Positions 32,448 to 39,223 of a DNA stretch of 39,223 nt are shown here, piece after piece (within the stretch, counting starts at the first letter, position 1; each line of letters opens with the position of its first letter). Location of the stretch: contig JALFNK010000017.1 of the NCBI GenBank assembly GCA_022782405.1, positions 1 to 39,223 of the forward strand, given 5' to 3'. The notes beneath the pieces were generated by a model. That model saw only the letters and a list, made by a program, of their open reading frames with translations, was not told where the DNA came from and did not search any database. This stretch comes from Alistipes sp. (GTDB lineage Bacteria > Bacteroidota > Bacteroidia > Bacteroidales > Rikenellaceae). Both the position numbers and the translations under genes were made by a program.

Positions 32448-32499
32448 ATGAATGATCCCGTTGTGTAGGTCTTACGGCCCCACAACGGGATCAATTCAT
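32448..32499 (-). promoter_or_regulatory. Long intergenic hairpin between the susCD block and the DUF4855 array
   Basis: An 18-bp stem with a single bulged base (32448-32465 pairs with 32481-32499; core GATCCCGTTGTG) and a 15-nt loop lies 23 nt after the DUF1735 stop. No T-run follows, so it is not a plain terminator. It is well placed to protect the 3' end of the susCD-DUF1735 message or to reduce transcription into the DUF4855 genes. Confidence 0.75.
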
Positions 32500-32521
32500 T
32501 AACAATCAACAGTTAAAGGCA

Positions 32522-33928
32522 TCAGAGACCTTCACCATAAACATCTCCCAATTTACCTCGTCCATACTGGAAGTCTCCGGCACTCATATCATATTCTGCC
32601 TTCATGATCTGGAACTTCAGGTAACGTCCGGCACTCAACTTCTGAACAGGGAAGTCATAATCTGTCGGCTTTCCCGTCCAATGATAGTCGCGCATGCCTT
32701 TTGCTACAAGCGTCCACTCGGTATCGGCTCCATTATACTCCTCAGCTACATAGAGCTCATAGTCGCGGTAATTACCCTGGTGGGTCGAGTAATCGGAAAT
32801 AATGAAGTTGGTGAAGATATGCGCAGCACCCATATCCACTACGAACGTCAAGGGGAAGACATTTTGAGTCTTAAAAAGAGATATCCACTCATGATCAACT
32901 TCCGACGATCCATCGAACAGTTTATCTGCTGTGTACTTCTTTGCCCACTCTGCGGTTTCGTTCGGATCCAGTCCATAGCACAGATTCTCGCCTTCGAGCA
33001 ACGTCCACGGGCCTTTGACCACACCATTCTTGACCGGGATGTAGAGCACCTCGGTCGCAACGTTCACTCCCGACGTTGCCGACGTGATGCGCACCGGAAC
33101 CAGCACACCGTTGTCGAGCTTGTCGATGCTGGACGTCAGCTCGTTGAGGTTGAGCTGGCAGCCGAAGGGAGCCGTCGTCTCGCCGGCCTTGATGACCGAC
33201 GAAGCTGCCGACATCGAGGCAAAGCCTTCGCTTGCAACTTCGAACGAGGTCCCGTTGGCGGCGTTATAAGCCTCGACCAAAGCGGGATCGGTATCGACGG
33301 TATACTTTACCTCCACATCCATCGTCGAAACGGGTACGCTCAACGAAACATTGCCGTTATAAACAAACGCACCGTTCTGGATGGAAGTCGTTCCGCTCTC
33401 AAGCAGCGCCATCGAAACATCGGCCAACTGCAGGTTCAGCAGCATCAGGCTGCGATCCTCCGATACGGGAACATCGCTTGCCGAGGATACCAACTGCACC
33501 GGGATCACATAATCCGTATCGGGATCCAGAGCTGCCACGGCAGACATGTCCCAGGTAATCGTAGCGAACTTGCGAATGTCGTCCTTCGAAAAGCTCAGCT
33601 GTTTGGTCTCAAACGTATAGCAGTTCTCGGGAAGAGCCACATAATTCGTCTCGTTTGCCGTATTGTAGGCGGCAAGCGCGCTCTCCGAAGCCTCCAGACG
33701 AACCGTCGTCGAGGAGAGACCCTTTCCGTTCTTCACTACGGGGAAGACATACTTCTCATCGTAAACCGGGACGGTGAAATAACCCTTGCTCTCCTCCCAG
33801 GTTCCGTCGGAATCGACATACGAGATGCTGTCGTCCACCATGTAGTTGTTGCGGTCGTCCTTGCAGGCCCCCATGACGGCCGGAACCACCATGGCGACAA
33901 GCAACAATTTCCAAATATTTATTTTCAT
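32522..33928 (-). CDS. DUF1735 surface glycan-binding lipoprotein with discoidin domain
   Basis: A 468-residue lipoprotein (C22 in VMGAC). Two DUF1735/BT_3987-type beta-sandwich modules (about 35-170 and 178-315) each contain a TVRLEASESALAAYNTANET or KYTVDTDPALVEAYNAANGT motif. The C-terminal 150 residues form a discoidin (F5/8 type C-like) fold with YTADKLFDGS, FVVDMGAAHIFTNFIISD and YLKFQIMKAEYD. Such proteins sit on the outer surface as glycan-binding partners of SusC/SusD. It starts 19 bp after susD. It is lower in GC than the DUF4855 genes. Confidence 0.9.
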   Translation of the reverse strand: MKINIWKLLLVAMVVPAVMGACKDDRNNYMVDDSISYVDSDGTWEESKGYFTVPVYDEKYVFPVVKNGKGLSSTTVRLEASESALAAYNTANETNYVALPENCYTFETKQLSFSKDDIRKFATITWDMSAVAALDPDTDYVIPVQLVSSASDVPVSEDRSLMLLNLQLADVSMALLESGTTSIQNGAFVYNGNVSLSVPVSTMDVEVKYTVDTDPALVEAYNAANGTSFEVASEGFASMSAASSVIKAGETTAPFGCQLNLNELTSSIDKLDNGVLVPVRITSATSGVNVATEVLYIPVKNGVVKGPWTLLEGENLCYGLDPNETAEWAKKYTADKLFDGSSEVDHEWISLFKTQNVFPLTFVVDMGAAHIFTNFIISDYSTHQGNYRDYELYVAEEYNGADTEWTLVAKGMRDYHWTGKPTDYDFPVQKLSAGRYLKFQIMKAEYDMSAGDFQYGRGKLGDVYGEGL

Positions 33929-33947
33929 AATCGTTCAGGCGTTTTTA

Positions 33948-35957
33948 TTAGAATCCTATGTTCTGGGTCATGTTGGTCATCTCGGCCAGCGTTCCCGAGT
34001 AGATCGGGCAGAGGTAGTCCTTGTCGCGGAATACGTTGTCAGCATTGGCAATCAGACCCGTCTTTCGTGCATACGACTCCTCATAAGTCTTAGCATCGCA
34101 AGCAAGTGTATACCACGGACCGGGATACTCGTCCTTGGCGATCATCCAACGGCAGGCGTCATAGTGGCGGTGCGACTCGAAGGTGAACTCCACCATGCGC
34201 TCGCGCTGGATGCACCAGCGGAGCAGCTCCTTGTTGTTCTCGATGCCCGGATAAGCTTCCTCGATGTTGTTCAGACCGGCACGGTTGCGCACCTTGTTCA
34301 GGTACTCGCAGGCGGCTGCAGCATCACGCTCGGGCTTCTCGTTGCAGGCCTCGGCATAGTTCAGGTAAATCTCAGCCATACGGAAGGCCGGGTAGATCCA
34401 CTTCAAGCCTGTAACGGGAGTATAGGTATTGCTCGAATCGAACCACAGACCGGCCGGATAGGCACGACGCCATGCATAGCCCACACGAATACAGTTACCC
34501 GTTGCACTGTAAGGCGAGGTAGCCTCGGTGCTGTTGTAGCAGGTGAACTTCTTGTTCTTTGCCTGGTGCGGCCAGTAGAAGCCGTTGGGCACCACGTTGG
34601 CGTAGTAGCGCGGATCGCGACCGATGCAGGAGTTGTGCGCCTTGATAGTCGGACGCCAATCGGGATAGATCGGGTCCACATACTGCTTGTAGTTGTCCGT
34701 AAAGCCTTCGGCCACATAGCCCGACTCGGGGTCGATAATGGGCTTCGACATGTCATTCACACCCTCGTAGCCCTTAACCGGGTAACGGCCCGACTTCCAC
34801 ATCGGGTAGGTGTCGATCAGCTTCAGCGAAGGAGCCGAACCACCGAAACCGGCGTAGAAACCGAAGTTGGGCGGAAGAGCCGGAACCATAGTACCGCCGA
34901 CTCCACCCATATAGTCGTAACCCGACGTATCATTCGTATAGGAGTTCGACGTACGCCACCACCAGCCCCAAATGGTCTCTTGAGACCAGGTTCCGCCATT
35001 TTGCCATACCAACTGATAGGAACGCATCGCGTTGAGGAACTTCGCATCATCTTCAGTGATTGTCGTACCGTTGGCTACGACCGACTGATCTTTCACGAGG
35101 TCGTACTTGTTCATCTTGATCACCTCATAGGCGGCATCGGCTGCCTTCTGCCACTTCGTGGGATCCTCCTCCTGCGGGAAGAGATAGTCGCCGTAAAGGT
35201 TCTTCATCTGCCCTTTGTAGATGTCGGCACCGTTGTAGAGCGGCGAAGCGGCATAGAGTAGCACGCGCGAACGCAGTGCCAGAGCGGCACCCTTCGTAGC
35301 GCGCCCCATCCAAGTCGAAGCATCGAGACCGATTTCCGTAATGTCGGTCGGCAGGATCTGGGAGACCGCCCAAAGTTCCGATTCAATGAAATCGATATTC
35401 TGATCCACCGTGTGGCGGTCGATTGTTGAGGCATCAATGCCTTCATCGGGAGTCTGGTCGAACCACAGGAAGACCGGTCCATATTGACGGAAGAGGCAGA
35501 AGTAGTAGTAAGCACGCAGGAAGCGGGCCTCGGCCTTCATCATAGCAATCTCTTCAGCGGAATCCTGCGTATCCTTGTCGATGTTGTTCAAGAAAATCGT
35601 ACATTGGTTGATCGCAATGTAGAAACGATCCCAAAATCCATAGTTGGAAAGATTCGCCGGCGTTGCGCTCGAATAGTTACCAGTACGATAGTTGATGTAG
35701 TAAACCCACTGATAGAAGGAGTAGGTACTCTCATCGGAACGGGCCGTACCCCATCCGCCATGGCTGCCGATGATCTCCTCCTCAATAGGAATATAGGAGT
35801 AGATATGACGCAGGTAGTTATGCGCCGTATTGGACTGGCTGAAGACATCGTCCAAGTTGGCCTGGTCGTCGAGCTCCACTTCGAAATAGGAATCGCAGGA
35901 GGTCAGCGAAAATGCCAACGCCAGCACGGACATTGCCAATATTTTCAGGTATTTCAT
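33948..35957 (-). CDS. SusD/RagB-family outer-membrane glycan-binding lipoprotein
   Basis: A 669-residue lipoprotein (signal MKYLKILAMSVLALAFSLTSC, C21). The helical SusD fold is shown by the N-terminal FEVELDDQANLDDVFSQ and HNYLRHIYSYIP, the MMKAEARFLRAYYYFCLFRQYGPVFL helix that carries the tetratricopeptide-like core, and the C-terminal YPAFRMAEIYLNYAEACNE and LNKVRNRAGLNNIEEAYP segments. SusD caps the SusC barrel and binds the oligosaccharide before import. ATG 35957 is preferred over an upstream TTG. It starts 14 bp after susC; at 669 residues it is somewhat longer than many family members. Confidence 0.95.
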   Translation of the reverse strand: MKYLKILAMSVLALAFSLTSCDSYFEVELDDQANLDDVFSQSNTAHNYLRHIYSYIPIEEEIIGSHGGWGTARSDESTYSFYQWVYYINYRTGNYSSATPANLSNYGFWDRFYIAINQCTIFLNNIDKDTQDSAEEIAMMKAEARFLRAYYYFCLFRQYGPVFLWFDQTPDEGIDASTIDRHTVDQNIDFIESELWAVSQILPTDITEIGLDASTWMGRATKGAALALRSRVLLYAASPLYNGADIYKGQMKNLYGDYLFPQEEDPTKWQKAADAAYEVIKMNKYDLVKDQSVVANGTTITEDDAKFLNAMRSYQLVWQNGGTWSQETIWGWWWRTSNSYTNDTSGYDYMGGVGGTMVPALPPNFGFYAGFGGSAPSLKLIDTYPMWKSGRYPVKGYEGVNDMSKPIIDPESGYVAEGFTDNYKQYVDPIYPDWRPTIKAHNSCIGRDPRYYANVVPNGFYWPHQAKNKKFTCYNSTEATSPYSATGNCIRVGYAWRRAYPAGLWFDSSNTYTPVTGLKWIYPAFRMAEIYLNYAEACNEKPERDAAAACEYLNKVRNRAGLNNIEEAYPGIENNKELLRWCIQRERMVEFTFESHRHYDACRWMIAKDEYPGPWYTLACDAKTYEESYARKTGLIANADNVFRDKDYLCPIYSGTLAEMTNMTQNIGF

Positions 35958-35971
35958 ACGTTTCAACTGTT

Positions 35972-38900
35972 TTAGAAGTTAAGGTTAAGACCGACAGTTA
36001 CAGTACGCACCGTCGGATACTGGTTACCGTAAGAGGCTTCAAGCTCGGGATCCCACAGATCGAAATCACTGAATGTCAGCAGATTAACCCCCTGCACATA
36101 AACACGGACCGTCGAAAGACCGGCCTTCTTCGTCCAGGCCTTCGGCAGCGTATAGCCGATCTCTGCATTCTTCAGACGCAGGAAGCTCATATCGCGCAGC
36201 CAATAGGTTGAAGGCTGCAGGTTGTTCTCCATACGAGTCGTGGACATGCGCGGGTACTTGGCGTTGGGGTCGGGGTTCGAGATCGTCCAGCGGTTCTCAG
36301 CCACGTCGGCAAAGATCTGTCCCTGACGGATGTAGTTCGAAGCCATACCATAGAGGTTGTAACCGCCGATGATACGAGTCACGTTGGCAACACCCGAGAA
36401 GAATACCGAGAAGTCAAGGCCCTTCCAGCCGAGGCTGACACCGAAACCGTAGTTGATCTCCGGAACAGTCGTATAACCGATGGCCACCTGGTCGAAGGTG
36501 TTGACCACACCGTCGCCGTTGATATCACGGTACTTGATATCACCCACGCGAACCGTACCGAAGTCCTGCTTCGGCCAGTTGGCGATATCCTCCTCCGATT
36601 CGAACAAGCCCTCGGCAATCAGACCGAACTGCTGGTTGTTGGCAAAGCCGGCGAGGTTCTGGTAAGGCCAGATTTGGCTCGGTTTGTCGTCATAGAGTTT
36701 GCGCGTACGGTTGTAGGTAAAGTTACCGCGGGCCGAAATGAAGAGATCCTTGTTGATCTGCTTGTCAAACTCGATAGACATGTCGAAGCCCTGATTCTGC
36801 ATACGGCCTAAATTCACCCACTGCTGTACACGGGTACCTACAACCGAAGGCTGCGACTCGCGCTGGATGAAGATACCCTCACGCTTCTCATAGAAGTAGT
36901 CAGCCTGGATGCGGATCATGTCGTAAAGACCCAACTCGATACCAACGTCAGCCTTCGTGGCTTCCTCCCAAGATACATTCATATTACCCTGGTCCTGTGT
37001 GGTAATACCATTTACAGGAGGCGTATGGGCTGCCGGCTGGTTCGTTCCGAAATTGAAACCGATAGTCGAAGTGTTGAGTGTCGTATTGTAGGCGAAACGA
37101 CGGCCACCACCGATCTGGTCATTACCGATCGTACCGTACGATCCGCGGATTTTCAATACGTTAATCTTGTCGCGAAGAGGCTCCCACCATGGCTCGTTGC
37201 TGATCATGTAACCCAAAGCATACGAGGGGAAGAAACCGAAACGCTTGCCCGGAGCAAAGTTCTCCGAACCATTGTAACCGAAGTTAAACTCGGCGAAGTA
37301 CTTGTCGCGGAAGGCATAGGTTACACGGCCGGCGATACCGATATTACGGTAAGGCCACGACTCCAGATAGGAGGTCGGACGCAGAGCGCTTTTGCTGCGC
37401 ATGCTGAAGAGGAACAGGGCGCCCACACGGTGGTCGTCGGCAAAAAGGCGGTCGTAGGTAGCCGATGCCTCGAAGTTGGTCGTCGTCCAACCGGTAGGAT
37501 ATACATAAGACAAACTCATATAACCCGTACCCGTCTGAATCTGGCGGTAGATCAGATTGCCCTGCTCGTCACGGCCGTCGGCCCAATAGGCGTTAGGGTT
37601 GTACAAACGCGTTACAGTGTTGTTGCTGTCAATATCCCATGCGAACTTCACGTTGGCCTTCAGACCCTCGGTGATAATGTCCGAGAAATCCTGCGTCAGC
37701 GAGATCAAGGACTGGGCCATCGTTCGGTTAATATTCGAGTATCCGGTATAATTCAACAGATTGTAAGGGTTCACAGCGCCACCGCCTTCGGGAGGCACGC
37801 AGAGCGTACCGTCCGAATAAATCGTCGGGTTCGAGATTGGCGTAGTACGCATGGCATACGCATAGAAATCGGTCATACCGCCCGGTTGATTCTTGTTCGT
37901 GTATTGCGTCGAAAGCGAGAGACCCAACTCCGTCGACTTTGTGATGTTAATATCAACATTCGAACGGAAGCTAAAACGCTGGAAGTTCATCTGCGCATCA
38001 TAACTATTATCATCGGCCAGATTAAACATACCCCCCTCGGTATAGTACGAACCACCCACATAGTAACGGACGTTCTTCGTACCTCCCGTAGCGCTCAAGT
38101 TTACGCGGCCAGTCATTGCCAGGTTTTTATAGATGGTATCCATCCAGTCCACATTCGGATAAAGATCCGGATCGGCGCCGCTCAGGTACATCTGCTCCTG
38201 GTAGTCATTGATCGGCTTGTCACCGCCTTCGTAGGTCGAGATCTCGTTGTAGTAGTCGATCCACTGCTCGGCGTTGGCCATCTCGGGGAGCTTCACCGGC
38301 TGCGTCATACCGAACTCGGCCTTGACGTTGATCTTTGGTGTTCCCTCAGCACCACGCTTCGTGGTGATAAGCACAATACCGTTGGCACCACGCACACCGT
38401 AGAGGGCCGTCGCCGTTGCGTCCTTCAGGATTGAGAACGTTGCGATATCATCCACGTCTACGAGGTCCATCTCACGCTCGATACCATCGACCAGAATCAG
38501 CGGCTTGTTGTTCGCACCGAAGGTGTTCACACCGCGAATCCAGAAGTCGGCGCCTGCGCCCGGCTCACCCGTACGCTGCATCACAACGACACCGGCCAGC
38601 TTACCGGCCAGGCTCGTCGAGAGCTGTCCCGACTGGATGCGCAACTCGTCGGTGTCGATCGTATTGATGGCACCGATGATACTCTCCTTGCGCTGCTTAC
38701 CGTAGGCCACGACCGTCACGGTCTCCAGCTCGGCCACCTGCGGCTTGAGCTGCACGGTGATGTTAGTCTGAGCACCTACAATAATTTCCTGCGTTTCGTA
38801 ACCCAGATACGAAACCTGGAGTACGTCGGCGGCAGCCACCTCGAACTGGAACGTTCCGTCCACGTCGGTCGTAACACCGCGCGTGCTGCCTTTCACGATG

Positions 38901-39070
38901 ACGGATGCTCCCGGGATTCCCTTGTTCGTCTCATCCAAGACGGTACCTTTCAAAAGGAATCTCCCCCCTCCTTGCTGAGCAAGAGCCGGAGCCATGGACA
39001 TAAGCCCCAGCATCAGCACAAGCGATCGGAGCACCATCTTACAAAGATAATTTTGTATAATCCTTGTCAT
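35972..39070 (-). CDS. SusC/RagA-family TonB-dependent outer-membrane transporter
   Basis: A 1032-residue TonB-dependent transporter. After a signal peptide (cleavage near APALAQQ, about residue 32) comes a carboxypeptidase-regulatory-like domain (KGTVLDETNKGIPGASVIVKG, TDVDGTFQF, VSYLGYETQEI), then the plug (VVAYGKQRKESIIGAI, SLAGKLAGVVVMQRTGEPGAG, IRGVNTFGANNKPLILVDGIERE, LYGVRGANGIVLITTKRG) and a 22-stranded barrel ending TVRTVTVGLNLNF. It imports the oligosaccharide bound by SusD, driven by TonB-ExbBD. A start at the internal ATG 39037 (MVLRSLVL) is also possible. First gene of the minus operon; a putative insertion sequence begins only 15-20 bp upstream of its start. Confidence 0.95.
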   Translation of the reverse strand: MTRIIQNYLCKMVLRSLVLMLGLMSMAPALAQQGGGRFLLKGTVLDETNKGIPGASVIVKGSTRGVTTDVDGTFQFEVAAADVLQVSYLGYETQEIIVGAQTNITVQLKPQVAELETVTVVAYGKQRKESIIGAINTIDTDELRIQSGQLSTSLAGKLAGVVVMQRTGEPGAGADFWIRGVNTFGANNKPLILVDGIEREMDLVDVDDIATFSILKDATATALYGVRGANGIVLITTKRGAEGTPKINVKAEFGMTQPVKLPEMANAEQWIDYYNEISTYEGGDKPINDYQEQMYLSGADPDLYPNVDWMDTIYKNLAMTGRVNLSATGGTKNVRYYVGGSYYTEGGMFNLADDNSYDAQMNFQRFSFRSNVDINITKSTELGLSLSTQYTNKNQPGGMTDFYAYAMRTTPISNPTIYSDGTLCVPPEGGGAVNPYNLLNYTGYSNINRTMAQSLISLTQDFSDIITEGLKANVKFAWDIDSNNTVTRLYNPNAYWADGRDEQGNLIYRQIQTGTGYMSLSYVYPTGWTTTNFEASATYDRLFADDHRVGALFLFSMRSKSALRPTSYLESWPYRNIGIAGRVTYAFRDKYFAEFNFGYNGSENFAPGKRFGFFPSYALGYMISNEPWWEPLRDKINVLKIRGSYGTIGNDQIGGGRRFAYNTTLNTSTIGFNFGTNQPAAHTPPVNGITTQDQGNMNVSWEEATKADVGIELGLYDMIRIQADYFYEKREGIFIQRESQPSVVGTRVQQWVNLGRMQNQGFDMSIEFDKQINKDLFISARGNFTYNRTRKLYDDKPSQIWPYQNLAGFANNQQFGLIAEGLFESEEDIANWPKQDFGTVRVGDIKYRDINGDGVVNTFDQVAIGYTTVPEINYGFGVSLGWKGLDFSVFFSGVANVTRIIGGYNLYGMASNYIRQGQIFADVAENRWTISNPDPNAKYPRMSTTRMENNLQPSTYWLRDMSFLRLKNAEIGYTLPKAWTKKAGLSTVRVYVQGVNLLTFSDFDLWDPELEASYGNQYPTVRTVTVGLNLNF

Positions 39071-39085
39071 ATTTCCTCATTTACA

Positions 39086-39223
39086 CTACTGTCCCGTAAA
39101 AGTTGATAAATAGTTCTTTGAAATTATTGAAATATAGTCAATTACGTGGTTTCTTGAGATGAAACGGACTTGATTTTGCAACTTTGCAGTCTAATACAAA
39201 TGGCTGCTATGTTCCAAGACAAA
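39086..39223 (+). mobile_element. Left end of a putative IS4-type insertion sequence, truncated by the window
   Basis: From about 39086 the sequence (ACTGTCCCGTAAAAGTTGAT at 39088-39107) looks like an IS terminal repeat followed by a non-coding AT-rich leader and the start of a transposase-like frame at 39200. The exact boundary cannot be set without the right end and target duplication. The call rests on the beginning of the reading frame (MAAMFQDK), which resembles Bacteroidota IS4-family transposases from memory, and on its crowded position in front of susC. Confidence 0.5.
39200..39223 (+). CDS. Putative IS4-family transposase, first eight codons only
   Basis: ATG at 39200 (or 39209) opens a frame reading MAAMFQDK up to the window edge. 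Many Bacteroidota IS4-family transposases begin with a similar MFQDK segment. Far too short for a firm call; the upstream TTTGCAACTTTGCAG is a plausible promoter region. Confidence 0.4.

Overview
The window looks like a chromosomal segment of a high-GC member of the Bacteroidales, most likely Alistipes or a close relative in the Rikenellaceae. The basis is the protein content (SusC/SusD, a DUF1735 surface lipoprotein, DUF4434, DUF4855, DUF4136), the lack of Shine-Dalgarno sequences, and repeated promoters of the Bacteroidota type (TTTG, about 20 bp, TAnnTTTG). The genus is inferred; no rRNA or marker search was possible.

Positions 1-15,000 are mostly housekeeping. In order: the ends of two ExbD/TolR genes, a degenerate 22-25 bp repeat array, rnhB (minus), a polytopic membrane protein, an AraC-type regulator, a probable small-RNA unit with its own promoter and terminator, the lipA-lipB-recJ cluster, a propeller-like lipoprotein and a nitroreductase (both minus), a HAD-like hydrolase followed by an ABC permease/ATPase pair and a RdgB/HAM1 nucleotide pyrophosphatase, folE, and a DUF4136 lipoprotein followed by a small outer-membrane barrel.

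Positions 15,100-39,080 are a polysaccharide-utilisation-like locus made of two convergent operons that meet at a bidirectional terminator at 22,608-22,643. The plus operon encodes a Tat-exported DUF4434 protein, a sugar-porter MFS transporter, an AGE-family epimerase, a lipoprotein FAD oxidoreductase and two SGNH esterases, the second CE2-like. The minus operon runs susC, susD, a DUF1735/discoidin lipoprotein, five tandem DUF4855 proteins, a DUF4855-glycerophosphodiesterase fusion and an unrecognised lipoprotein. No gene in the locus belongs to a classical glycoside hydrolase, polysaccharide lyase or sulfatase family that I recognise, and no dedicated regulator is adjacent. The cleavage step is therefore probably carried by the six DUF4855 domains and the DUF4434 protein. 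Both families show a G-(F/W)-Y-x-x-x-E motif like the catalytic-acid strand of TIM-barrel glycosidases. This DUF4855 array is the best candidate for an undescribed system here.

From about 39,086 to the window edge the sequence looks like the left end of an IS4-type insertion sequence, placed only about 15-20 bp upstream of the susC start codon. If so, the original promoter of the 11-gene operon has been displaced, and expression may be off or driven from the element.
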